DNA of 64,000 bases. It comes from Bradyrhizobium diazoefficiens (GTDB taxonomy: Bacteria; Pseudomonadota; Alphaproteobacteria; Rhizobiales; Xanthobacteraceae). The DNA lies in assembly GCF_018131015.1 (NCBI RefSeq), contig NZ_JAFCJJ010000012.1, positions 124,001 through 188,000 on the forward strand, given 5' to 3'. Under the pieces are notes generated by a model. It was not told the DNA's origin. It saw only the letters and a list, made by a program, of their open reading frames with translations, and did no database searches. A program made the translations under genes and the position numbers. Below are positions 17,927 through 25,792 of the stretch, piece by piece; positions within the stretch are counted from its first letter, which is position 1; the number at the start of each line of letters is the position of its first letter.

Positions 17927-18130
17927 CGAGGCTTGCTCCGCTGGTCCGCGGCAGCAGGATTGCGCCAACTCAGCGCGCCTTGAGGGCCGGCAAACTGGTC
18001 GCCGGTTCCCGTGCGCGCGTGGCGTCGTTTTGTCCGACGTGTCAACGGCTTCGCGGCGTCCGGCGGCCGAAAGCCCGGCATCCCCCGTCATCAGTGCATG
18101 GGGTTGTTTTCGTGATTTTAGTTTCGAGAC

Positions 18131-20002
18131 CTATCCCGCCCCGAGCGCGACCGCGACATTGTAGGTCACGAAGCTCGCCGCATAGGCCAGCACCAGCATG
18201 TAGGTGAAGGTCACGGCCATCCAGGTCCAGCTTCCGGTCTCGCGCCGGATCACGGCGAGGGTGGAGGCGCATTGCGGGGCGAACACGTACCAGGCGAGCA
18301 TCGACAGCGCCGTCGCAAGCGACCATTTCGTCGCCAGCACCTGGCCGATCTGCTCGGCCGCCTCCTTGCCGCCCTCGATGGCGTAGACGGTGCCGAGCGC
18401 CGCGACCGCGACCTCGCGCGCCGCCATGCCGGGGATCAGCGCCACGGCGATCTGCCAGTTGAAGCCGACGGGAGCGAGCAGGGGTTCGAGCGCCTTGCCG
18501 ATGATGGCGGCGAGGCTGAAGTCGATCGCGGGCTCGGTCGCGCCCGCCGGCGGCTGCGGGAATGAGGCCAGGAACCAGATCAGCACCATCATGGCGAAGA
18601 TCGTGGTGCCGGCGCGCTGCAGGAACATCATGGCGCGCGTGAAGATGCCGATCGCGATCGATCTGGCGCGCGGCATCTTGTAGTCGGGCAGCTCGAGCAT
18701 GAACGGCGCCGGCGCATAGTCGCGCAGCATGAAGAACTTGATCAGGAACGAGACGGCAAGCGCGCTGACGATGCCGGTGAGGTAGAGGCCGAACATCACG
18801 AGGCCCTGCAGGTTGATGAAGCCCCAGACCTCCCTGGCCGGAATGAAGGCCGAGATGATCAGCGTGTAGACCGGAATGCGCGCCGAGCAGGTCATCAGCG
18901 GCGCGATCAGGATCGTGGTCAGCCGGTCGCGCTTGTTGTCGATCACCCGCGTCGCCATGATGCCGGGGATGGCGCAGGCGAAGCTCGACAGCAGCGGAAT
19001 GAAGGCGCGGCCGTGCAATCCCGCGCCGCCCATGATGCGGTCCATCAGGAACGCGGCGCGCGCCATGTAGCCGAAATCTTCCAGCAGCAGGATGAACAGG
19101 AAGATGATGATGATCTGCGGCAGGAACACGATGACGCTGCCGACACCGGAGATCACGCCGTTCTGCAGGAAGCTCTGCAGGAGGCCGGCGGGCAGGGTGT
19201 CGTGCACGAGCTCGCCGAGCAGGTCGAAGCCCGACTTGAGCAGCTCCATCAGCGGCTGCGCCCAGGCGAACACCGCCTGGAACATCACGAACAGGATCAC
19301 CGCCAGCACGATGAGGCCGCCGACGGGATGCAGCACCACGGCGTCGATCCGCGCGGTCCAGGTGTCGGGGCGAGCAGGCAGGCTGACGCAGTCGGCGATG
19401 ATGCGGTCGGCCTCGCGCTGGGTGGCGCGCAGCTCGGCGACGCTCAGCGCCCGCCAGTTGTTGTCCTGCGGCTCGGCGGCGAGTTTGGCCGAGATCTCGT
19501 CGGTCAGCTTCAGCAGGTCGCTCGTGCCGCCCTTGCGCACCGCGATCGAGGTGACCACGGGCACGCCGAGTTCCTTGGCGAGGCGAGCCGCGTCGACGGT
19601 GATGCCGCGGCGGGTCGCGATGTCGAACATGTTGAGCACCAGGACCAGCGGCCGGCCGGTGCGCTTGAGCTCGAGCAGCAGGCGGATGGTCAGCCGCAAA
19701 TTGGTCGCGTCGGCCACGCACAGCACGAGGTCGGGCAGGGTCTCGCCGGACGCCTTGCCGAGCACGAAGTCGCGGGTGATCTCTTCATCCGGGCTGCGGC
19801 CGCGCAGCGAATAGGTGCCGGGCAGGTCGACCACCGAGACCTGGCGTCCCAGCGGCGTGACGAAGAAGCCTTCCTTGCGCTCGACGGTGACGCCCGGATA
19901 GTTCGCGACCTTCTGCCGGCTGCCGGTCAGCGCATTGAACAGCGAGGTCTTGCCGCTGTTTGGCGTGCCCACCAGGGCGAGATGCAGCAGGGGTGCTTCC
20001 AT
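18131..20002 (-). CDS. feoB: Ferrous iron transport protein B
   Basis: A 623-residue inner-membrane Fe2+ transporter. The N-terminal G domain has G1 GTPNSGKT (residues 12-19), G3 DLPGTYSLRG and G4 NMFD. After it come many membrane helices with two nucleoside-recognition gate domains (IPLLSSFACAIPGIMATRVI; ALIPGMAAREVAVAALGTVY). The family Cys-Ser residues of the gate can be seen in CSARIPVY. It is shorter than enterobacterial FeoB (about 770). It follows feoA by 39 bases on the same strand. A candidate iron-control element precedes feoA. FeoC is not seen. Confidence 0.97.
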   Translation of the reverse strand: MEAPLLHLALVGTPNSGKTSLFNALTGSRQKVANYPGVTVERKEGFFVTPLGRQVSVVDLPGTYSLRGRSPDEEITRDFVLGKASGETLPDLVLCVADATNLRLTIRLLLELKRTGRPLVLVLNMFDIATRRGITVDAARLAKELGVPVVTSIAVRKGGTSDLLKLTDEISAKLAAEPQDNNWRALSVAELRATQREADRIIADCVSLPARPDTWTARIDAVVLHPVGGLIVLAVILFVMFQAVFAWAQPLMELLKSGFDLLGELVHDTLPAGLLQSFLQNGVISGVGSVIVFLPQIIIIFLFILLLEDFGYMARAAFLMDRIMGGAGLHGRAFIPLLSSFACAIPGIMATRVIDNKRDRLTTILIAPLMTCSARIPVYTLIISAFIPAREVWGFINLQGLVMFGLYLTGIVSALAVSFLIKFFMLRDYAPAPFMLELPDYKMPRARSIAIGIFTRAMMFLQRAGTTIFAMMVLIWFLASFPQPPAGATEPAIDFSLAAIIGKALEPLLAPVGFNWQIAVALIPGMAAREVAVAALGTVYAIEGGKEAAEQIGQVLATKWSLATALSMLAWYVFAPQCASTLAVIRRETGSWTWMAVTFTYMLVLAYAASFVTYNVAVALGAG

Positions 20003-20041
20003 GGGATCACAGGTCCGGGGTCAGTGGTCCGGCCGCTCTTC

Positions 20042-20317
20042 TCAAGCGACGATGATGGCCATGGCTTCGCGCCGGCGCACTGCGATGGTGATGCTGTCGA
20101 CCCGCACGGCGATCGGGTCGCGCCCGACCAGACCCTCGTGCAGGACCTCGACCCGGGCTCCCTCGACGAAGCCGAGTTCGATCAGGCGGCTCTCGAGCTC
20201 CATGTCCGAGAGCGCCGAGCCCGCGTCCCCAGCGGAAAGGCGCTGGATGACGCCGGTGTAGCCGCGCTGGGCGAGGCCCAGCGGCATTTGCGAACGCGTA
20301 TCATTTGTGTCGGTCAT
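20042..20317 (-). CDS. feoA: Ferrous iron transport protein A
   Basis: A 91-residue SH3-like FeoA protein, the small cytoplasmic partner of FeoB. The core LESRLIELGFVEGARVEVLH followed by RDPIAVRVDSITIAVRRREA is typical of the family. ATG 20317 gives the usual N-terminus with CAGGG a few bases upstream; a TTG five codons earlier is possible. First gene of the feoAB unit, probably derepressed under iron limitation. Confidence 0.94.
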   Translation of the reverse strand: MTDTNDTRSQMPLGLAQRGYTGVIQRLSAGDAGSALSDMELESRLIELGFVEGARVEVLHEGLVGRDPIAVRVDSITIAVRRREAMAIIVA

Positions 20318-20376
20318 GCCCTGTATTTTCAACGCCGGGCATCGAGGTCAAGCGCACTCGCTCGCTGGGAATGCAC

Positions 20377-20393
20377 CTTAGAGTGATTTTAAA
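20377..20393 (-). promoter_or_regulatory. Candidate iron-control element (Irr-type box) before feoA
   Basis: On the feoA strand the sequence reads TTTAAAATCACTCTAAG, an imperfect inverted repeat resembling the rhizobial iron-control element (TTTAGAA...TTCTAAA type) bound by Irr. It lies 60 bases before the feoA ATG, within a short AT-rich patch in a GC-rich region, where the promoter should be. The match is by eye; the regulator is inferred. Confidence 0.45.
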
Positions 20394-20396
20394 CTA

Positions 20397-20441
20397 CCGG
20401 CACCAGGGGTGCCGGTCCGGGCGCGCCGGGGCGATGCCCCG
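20397..20441 (-). terminator. Hairpins after the ribbon-helix-helix gene
   Basis: Two stem-loops follow the stop of the gene at 20446-20697: CGGGGC / GCCCCG around GAT, then CCGGCACC / GGTGCCGG around a 3-base loop. There is only a short T-rich stretch after them (GTAGTTTAAAA on that strand), so termination is probable but not classic. Confidence 0.45.
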
Positions 20442-20445
20442 ACGC

Positions 20446-20697
20446 CTACTGGGCCGGGACCTTCTCCGGCTGCACGGCAATCGCGCGGCTCTTGAAATAG
20501 TCCAGCACGAACAGGCGAATCGCCGAGGACAGATTGCCCTGCTGGCGGTTGCCGTCGATCTCGCCGACGAGCTCGGACAGCGTCATGTTGCGCAGGCCCG
20601 AAATCTCCTTCATGCCGTTCCAGAACGCCTCTTCCAGGCTGACGCTGGTCTTGTGCCCGGCGACGACGATGGAACGCTTCACGACGGGCGACTTCAT
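20446..20697 (-). CDS. Ribbon-helix-helix domain protein
   Basis: An 83-residue protein. KRSIVVAGHKTSVSLEEAFW, then MKEISGLRNMTLSELVGEID, is a beta-strand followed by two helices, as in the ribbon-helix-helix domain proteins common in alphaproteobacteria. It may bind DNA as a dimer. Its ATG overlaps the TGA of the DUF4169 gene (ATGA), so the two are translationally coupled. The longer open frame upstream is not coding. Targets unknown; the pair lies between feoAB and fumC. Confidence 0.82.
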   Translation of the reverse strand: MKSPVVKRSIVVAGHKTSVSLEEAFWNGMKEISGLRNMTLSELVGEIDGNRQQGNLSSAIRLFVLDYFKSRAIAVQPEKVPAQ

Positions 20698-20882
20698 GGC
20701 TGATCCTCGTGATCGATCCGGTGCTGGTCCAGATGCGCCTTCGCCTGGTCCGCGCGCGTCTGCTCCGCCGACCGCTCCGCCTTCGTGCGGCCGAACTTCG
20801 TTCGGTTGACGTCCGCCTGCTTCGCCGAGGCTTCCCGCTCGGCGCGCTTCCTGAAACGGTTCAGGTTGATGACGTTCCCCAT
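20694..20882 (-). CDS. DUF4169 family protein
   Basis: A 62-residue, highly charged protein (MGNVINLNRFRKRAEREASA, then NRTKFGRTKAERSAEQTRAD). This matches DUF4169, a short helical family of alphaproteobacteria that starts with M-G-x-V-x-N-L-x-R-F-R-K. No function is known. It overlaps the ribbon-helix-helix gene by 4 bases, and the two likely form one unit. GATGATGGAGACGCGGC precedes the ATG, offering GGAG at a suitable distance. Confidence 0.85.
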   Translation of the reverse strand: MGNVINLNRFRKRAEREASAKQADVNRTKFGRTKAERSAEQTRADQAKAHLDQHRIDHEDQP

Positions 20883-21157
20883 GCCGCGTCTCCATCATCC
20901 GCTCCTCTTCAGGTTGGACGAAACTGTCAGAAACAGGGTGCCGCGATGCGCCCCGCTAGACTTGATCGTCATTCGACCGTCCTCGTCAATCGGCCTATGG
21001 GGCCATCGAGCAATGAACTAATCTGCCAAGGGCAGAAGGGGGGCGTAGCACGCGCCCTCCCCAATACATTGACGGTAATCAAGTCCCGGCCTTTAAACCT
21101 CATAATTATGGGCTTCGGGGCACCGTATCACTACGGATCACTATCGGAATTCGGAAT

Positions 21158-22597
21158 TCATCCGGGCCGCGTCATCTTTTCCGGCTGCATCAGGCGTTCG
21201 AACTCGTCCGCCGAGACCAGGCCGAGCCGGAGCGCCTCCTCCTTCAACGTGGTGCCGTTGGCATGGGCGGTCTTGGCCACCTTGGCGGCATTGTCGTAGC
21301 CGATCTTGGGGGCGAGCGCGGTCACCAGCATCAACGAACGGTTCATCAGCTCGCCGATGCGCTTCTCGTCGGCGCGGATCCCGCTCACGCAGTGCTCGGT
21401 GAAGGACCGCGCGGCATCGGCCAGAAGGCGGATGGAGTGCAGCATATTGTAGGCAAGCACGGGCTTGTAGACGTTAAGCTCGAAATGGCCCTGGCTGCCT
21501 GCGACCGTGATCGCGGTGTGATTGCCGAACACCTGGCAGCACACCATCGTCATGGCTTCGCACTGCGTCGGATTGACCTTGCCCGGCATGATCGAGGAAC
21601 CGGGCTCGTTCTCCGGCAAAATCAGCTCGCCGAGGCCCGAGCGCGGACCGGAGCCGAGCAGGCGGATATCGTTGGCGATCTTGAACAGGCCCGTGGCGAC
21701 CGAATTGATGGCGCCGTGCGCCAGCACATAGGCATCGTTTGAGGCCAGCGCCTCGAATTTGTTGGCGGCGCTGGTGAAGGGGAGCTTGGTAATCCCAGCA
21801 ACGTGCATAGCGAATAGTTTTGCGAAGCGCGGCTTCGCGTTGAGGCCGGTGCCGACGGCGGTGCCGCCCTGCGCCAGCGGATAGAGATCCTTCACCGCGA
21901 CCTTGAGACGGGCGATGCCGCTCTCGACCTGCGCGGCATAGCCGGAGAACTCCTGGCCGAGCGTCAGCGGCGTCGCATCCTGGGTATGGGTGCGGCCGAT
22001 CTTCACGATCTTCGCGAACTCCTTCTCCTTCTGGCGCAGCGCACGCTGCAGCTCGCCGAGCGCCGGAACGAGATCGGCCGTGATGCGGCCGGCGGCGGCG
22101 ATGTGCATCGCGGTCGGAAACGAGTCGTTCGACGACTGGCTCATGTTGACGTGATCGTTGGGATGCACCGGCTTCTTGGTGCCGAGCTCGCCGCCGAGCA
22201 GCTCGTTGGCGCGGTTGGCGATCACCTCGTTGAGATTCATGTTGGTCTGCGTGCCCGAGCCGGTCTGCCAAACCACCAGCGGGAAATGGTCGTCGAGACT
22301 GCCGTCGATCACCTCGCGTGCGGCGCGGGTGATGGCACTGGTGCGGCGCTGGTCGAGCAGGCCGAGCTCGCGGTTGGTCTGTGCGGCGGCCAGCTTGACG
22401 ATCCCGAGCGCATGCACGAGCGCGATCGGCATGCGATCCTGTCCGATGCGGAAATTCTGCCGCGAACGCTCGGTCTGCGCGCCCCAATAGCGATCGGAGG
22501 GAACCTCGATCGGACCGAAACTGTCGGTCTCGATGCGGGTCGTCTTGGAACGCGAAGCGTTGGAACGCGAAGTCTTGACGCGTAAAGTCTTGGCCAT
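21158..22597 (-). CDS. fumC: Class II fumarate hydratase
   Basis: A 479-residue iron-independent fumarase that interconverts fumarate and L-malate in the TCA cycle as a tetramer. Signature blocks are PSDRYWGAQTERSRQNF, GSGTQTNMNLNEVIANRA, the dicarboxylate segment NMSQSSNDSFPT, the TQDATPLTLGQE active-site segment and the mobile loop GSSIMPGKVNPTQCE. The start is taken at ATG 22597. The first 20 residues (KTLRVKTSRSNASRSKTTR) are an unusual basic stretch made by a DNA tandem repeat and may be a recent extension; earlier ATGs also exist. Single gene, 66 bases after sspB's stop on the same strand. Confidence 0.96.
   Translation of the reverse strand: MAKTLRVKTSRSNASRSKTTRIETDSFGPIEVPSDRYWGAQTERSRQNFRIGQDRMPIALVHALGIVKLAAAQTNRELGLLDQRRTSAITRAAREVIDGSLDDHFPLVVWQTGSGTQTNMNLNEVIANRANELLGGELGTKKPVHPNDHVNMSQSSNDSFPTAMHIAAAGRITADLVPALGELQRALRQKEKEFAKIVKIGRTHTQDATPLTLGQEFSGYAAQVESGIARLKVAVKDLYPLAQGGTAVGTGLNAKPRFAKLFAMHVAGITKLPFTSAANKFEALASNDAYVLAHGAINSVATGLFKIANDIRLLGSGPRSGLGELILPENEPGSSIMPGKVNPTQCEAMTMVCCQVFGNHTAITVAGSQGHFELNVYKPVLAYNMLHSIRLLADAARSFTEHCVSGIRADEKRIGELMNRSLMLVTALAPKIGYDNAAKVAKTAHANGTTLKEEALRLGLVSADEFERLMQPEKMTRPG
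22542..22586 (-). repeat. 15-bp tandem repeat in the 5' end of fumC
   Basis: Three units, GTCTTGGAACGCGAA, GCGTTGGAACGCGAA and GTCTTGACGCGTAAA (plus-strand reading). They encode repeated basic five-residue blocks at the fumarase N-terminus. In-frame repeat units allow length change without frameshift. Confidence 0.75.
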
Positions 22598-22696
22598 GAG
22601 CACATCCATTCTGCCGCGCGAAAGCCGCACCGCCTCTTCATGTGCTCTTCTATATAGGCAGTTTGATCGTGCGTGCGGGCGTCATGCCCGCCTGGA

Positions 22697-23209
22697 TCAT
22701 TTCTTGCGGAAACGATCGAGCCGCACGACTTCGGCGCCACCCGCGCTCGGCGGGGTCGGCTCCTCGGCAGTCTCTGCGTTTTCGGCGGCCGGTGCCGGCA
22801 CGGCCGCAGGGGCAGGGGCCGCGGCCGAGGTCTCGGTTGCCGGCTCGGCGACGTCGGAGGTGTCGAACTGGAGGCCGAATTTGACGGACGGATCGAGGAA
22901 GCTCTTGATCGCGCTGAACGGCACCACCAGCCGCTCCGGGATGCCGCCAAAGGACAGGCCGACCTCGAAACGGTCCTCGAGCACGACGAGGTCCCAGAAC
23001 TGGTGCTGCAGGATGATCGTCATCTCTTCGGGATATTGCGCAAGCAGCCGCTGCGACAGTTTTACGCCCTCGGCCTCCGATACGAAGGTGATGAAGAAAT
23101 GATGCTCGCCCGGCAATCCATGGGCTGCGGCATCGGTCAGTACCTTCCGCAGCACGCCGCGCAACGCGTCGCGGGCCAGCACATCGTATCGGATATGATC
23201 GGTCGCCAT
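22697..23209 (-). CDS. sspB: SspB-family ClpXP adaptor
   Basis: A 170-residue alphaproteobacterial SspB. Residues 1-115 form the substrate-binding fold (HHFFITFVSEAEGVKLSQRL, then YPEEMTIILQHQFWDLVVLE). A long Ala/Pro-rich linker follows, and a conserved C-terminal tail (EVVRLDRFRKK) that in known SspB proteins docks on ClpX. The adaptor delivers ssrA-tagged proteins to ClpXP. Next to it, on the same strand, is the tmRNA gene that adds such tags, so supplier and adaptor are neighbours. The gene starts at ATG 23209. Confidence 0.93.
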   Translation of the reverse strand: MATDHIRYDVLARDALRGVLRKVLTDAAAHGLPGEHHFFITFVSEAEGVKLSQRLLAQYPEEMTIILQHQFWDLVVLEDRFEVGLSFGGIPERLVVPFSAIKSFLDPSVKFGLQFDTSDVAEPATETSAAAPAPAAVPAPAAENAETAEEPTPPSAGGAEVVRLDRFRKK

Positions 23210-23339
23210 GGTGGTCCTGTTGCATCCCGGGATGCCGGGTCCTGCCGGCCCGACTCGCCAAGCCGCAATAGTACCGCGCCTGACGGGTCAGCAGGAGTCC
23301 CCGCCGGGGAGGAAATAAGAGGCAAGTGGAGGCTTCTGT

Positions 23340-23655
23340 TGCCAGGTGCCTCCGAACCCCGCCTAACGGAGCTTAACCCGCTAGGACTTTAGAGTGGTCT
23401 TTCAAACTGCGTTACGCAGCCTGAGCAACCGGAGCAAAGTTGTCGTTGGCAACTATTGCAGTAGCCCGATAACGGCGGAACAATACCGGGAAAAAGCACG
23501 TCCTTTACGCCCTCGTCGATCCTATTTCGCCCCCGCCAAAGCTCACGCCTGGGTGTCTCAGATGAGCTTTGGTGGAGGCGCCGGGTACCGCCCCCGGGTC
23601 CGAATGGTTTATTGCGACGACCGTTTATTTCCATAGCCGGCGAACCGGCACCCCC
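23340..23655 (-). ncRNA. ssrA: Transfer-messenger RNA, permuted two-piece type
   Basis: Reading the reverse strand, the acceptor piece comes first (about 23655 to 23570) and ends GCGCCTCCACCA. A 35-base spacer that folds on itself (AAAGCTCA / TGAGCTTT) follows. The coding piece starts at 23534 with GGGGGCGAAATAGGATCGAC. Its first seven bases pair with CGCCTCC of the acceptor piece, including the G3-U70 pair that marks tmRNA for alanine charging. The tag frame 23450-23412 reads ANDNFAPVAQAA and stops with TAA. GGTGCC (23652-23647) and GGCACC (23350-23345) can pair to join the far ends. The order is the circular permutation known in alphaproteobacteria. Outer ends are estimated to within about 10 bases. 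Confidence 0.93.
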
Positions 23656-23784
23656 AATATAGGGGGCAAAGGTTTCAAAAAACAGAGGTTTCGCGCGGTG
23701 ATCCCGAGCTTCTCTTGGGATAGGTTCCGGGCGGTCCCCGGCATGATCTTGGCCCCGCCGCAGCCGGCGTTCTAAGCTCCTGAC

Positions 23785-24402
23785 ATGTCCCCGGATTCAG
23801 CACCGGCCGTCCAAGATTCGGATCAAGAGCCGGATCTCCCTGCCGCCCACGGCCCTGCGCCCGGTTTGCCGGCGTTGTTCCTGGCCTTCGCCCGGATGTC
23901 GCTGGCCGGTTTCGGCGGGGTCCTGGTGTTCGCCAGGCACGCCATCGTCGAGCAGCACCGCTGGATGACGGCGGACGAGTTCAACGAGACCTTTGCGCTC
24001 TGCCACTTCCTGCCCGGGCCCAACATCGTCAATCTGTCGATGGTCTTTGGCGCGCGGCTGCGCGGGATCGCGGGCGGGATCGCCGCCTTCGCCGGGCTGC
24101 TGTTGCCGCCGACCGTGATCATGACCCTGCTTGCGATCATCTATGCCCGGTTCGGCGACGTCGAGGTTCTCCGCCGCATCCTCGCGGGCATTTCCTGCGC
24201 GGCGGTGGGCCTGCTGATCGCGGTGGTGTTCCGGATGATAACGCCCTTGCTGAAGCGGATGGATGTCCTGGCGCTCATCCTGATGCTCGGCGTGTTCGTA
24301 GCCATCGGCATGCTCCGCCTGCCGCTCCAGGCGGTGCTGCTGGTCGCGATCCCCGTCAGCATCGGCGTCACATTCTGGATGCGGCGGAAGGTAGCAGCAT
24401 GA
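23785..24402 (+). CDS. Chromate transporter, N-terminal-type half
   Basis: A 205-residue membrane protein of the short-chain CHR family, which exports chromate in proton-driven fashion when paired. FLAFARMSLAGFGGVLVFAR, HRWMTADEFNETFALCHFLP and GPNIVNLSMVFGARLRG are the family's conserved first-half blocks. Its stop overlaps the start of the second half (ATGA at 24399-24402), so the two are translationally coupled and probably form a heterodimer. The ribosome site is weak. A role in chromate, sulfate or another oxyanion cannot be decided from sequence. Confidence 0.9.
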   Translation: MSPDSAPAVQDSDQEPDLPAAHGPAPGLPALFLAFARMSLAGFGGVLVFARHAIVEQHRWMTADEFNETFALCHFLPGPNIVNLSMVFGARLRGIAGGIAAFAGLLLPPTVIMTLLAIIYARFGDVEVLRRILAGISCAAVGLLIAVVFRMITPLLKRMDVLALILMLGVFVAIGMLRLPLQAVLLVAIPVSIGVTFWMRRKVAA

Positions 24403-24929
24403 ACAGCGAGCATCCGATCTGGGCGTTGATCTCCACCTTTGGTCTTATGTCGCTGTTTGCGGTCGGGGGTGCGGCGGCGGCGGTGCCCGAGATGCACCGC
24501 ATCGCGGTCGAGGTGCATCACTGGATGACCGACAAGCAGTTTGCGGATGCCTATGCGATCGCGCAGCTCTCGCCCGGTCCCAACGTGCTTATCGTGACGT
24601 TAATCGGCTACGCGGTTGCCGGCATTCCCGGTGCCCTGGCGGCAACGCTGGCGATGTGCCTGCCGACGGCGCTGCTTGCCTATTACGTCAGTCGGCTGCT
24701 GAACCGGCCCAGCCAGTCGCGCTGGCCGGGCCTGATCCAGGCCGCACTGGTTCCGTTGTCGATCGGGTTGATGGCGGCGAGCGCTCTGATCCTGGCCCAG
24801 GCGACCGACCGCACGATTGCTGCGCTGCTTCTGACCGCGACGGTTGCCGTGATCGCCGCCGTCTCGCGCCTCAATCCGCTCTGGCTGCTGCTGGCCGGAG
24901 GCGTGTTGGGTTTTGCTGGCATTGTGTGA
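24399..24929 (+). CDS. Chromate transporter, C-terminal-type half
   Basis: A 176-residue partner of the preceding gene with the same fold: LISTFGLMSLFAVGGAAAAV, HHWMTDKQFADAYAIAQLSP and GPNVLIVTLIGYAVAG are the second-half CHR blocks. About five to six membrane helices. It starts inside the stop region of the first half. In long-chain ChrA proteins these two halves are fused in one chain; here they are separate genes. Confidence 0.9.
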   Translation: MNSEHPIWALISTFGLMSLFAVGGAAAAVPEMHRIAVEVHHWMTDKQFADAYAIAQLSPGPNVLIVTLIGYAVAGIPGALAATLAMCLPTALLAYYVSRLLNRPSQSRWPGLIQAALVPLSIGLMAASALILAQATDRTIAALLLTATVAVIAAVSRLNPLWLLLAGGVLGFAGIV

Positions 24930-25022
24930 CGAAAATCGCTAGGCAGGGAGCCGGGCCGGGGATCCCTTCCAGCCGATTAGAACAACAATGCTCGTGACTT
25001 ACGGGTCACGGAGGAGACATGC

Positions 25023-25784
25023 ATGGCCGACACAATGGGCCACTCGGCGACAGCCACAAGAAATACATCGGTGGCGCTCGGCTTCTGCCTGCTGGCCTTG
25101 GCGCCGCAGATCTTCGAATTGATCTGGTCGATCGGCACGATCCCCGGATGGGGCGCCGGGCGCGGGCCGGTAACGGTCCTGGTCAGCCACGCCACCGCGC
25201 TGCTCGCGGGCGCTCCCGGTGCGTTGCTTGGTTCGCTTGGCGGAGAGACCAAGAAGACGTCGTCCGACGTGCTGCTGGCGCTGATCTATTCCTATCCGCT
25301 GTTTGTCGTTGCGATCGTCACGCTGTTCATGACCATCAGGTCCGCCCAGGACTATGTCGGCGGTGTCATTCTGATGGCGCTGGCGCTGTTCGCGCTGTGG
25401 GCCTCGAGCGATCTGCAGGGCATGCGCGGCTTCTCCTTCGGCGCCGGCACCGCGCCGCGGATGTTCGGCGGATTGCTGGTCGCCTTGTCCGCCGGCATCG
25501 CCTTGACTGGCCTCCTGAGCGACGGGCCGGCGATGGCCCATTATTCCTGGCGCGGGCCGCTGTTCGTGATGGCTTCGATCCTGTTCTTCGCGCTCGCGAT
25601 CCGGCCGCTCGGCCTCGTGGTCTCGGCCTTCGCCAGCTTCATGATTGCGGCGTTCGGCTCGCATGAAACGCGCTGGATGGAGGCCGCCATCGTCGGCGCC
25701 TGCCTGACGCTCGGCTGCGCAATCCTGTTCCCATACGTGCTGGGGTTGCCGATGCCGATGTTCCCGCGTTTCCTGGCTCAGTGA
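25023..25784 (+). CDS. tctB: Tripartite tricarboxylate transporter small permease (TctB family)
   Basis: A 253-residue membrane protein with several hydrophobic helices (LALIYSYPLFVVAIVTLFMT; FVMASILFFALAIRPLGLVV), longer than many TctB proteins, with an extra N-terminal helix pair. TctB is the small membrane subunit of tripartite tricarboxylate transporters. GGAGGAG precedes the ATG by 6-7 bases. It ends 8 bases before the TctA gene, with which it forms the membrane complex. Confidence 0.85.
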   Translation: MADTMGHSATATRNTSVALGFCLLALAPQIFELIWSIGTIPGWGAGRGPVTVLVSHATALLAGAPGALLGSLGGETKKTSSDVLLALIYSYPLFVVAIVTLFMTIRSAQDYVGGVILMALALFALWASSDLQGMRGFSFGAGTAPRMFGGLLVALSAGIALTGLLSDGPAMAHYSWRGPLFVMASILFFALAIRPLGLVVSAFASFMIAAFGSHETRWMEAAIVGACLTLGCAILFPYVLGLPMPMFPRFLAQ

Positions 25785-25792
25785 GGGTGTTT

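Noticed and set aside
17927..18130. Possible small gene or RNA between the methyltransferase and feoB
   Set aside because: No stable long hairpin, start site or tRNA-like fold was found in this 204-base gap.
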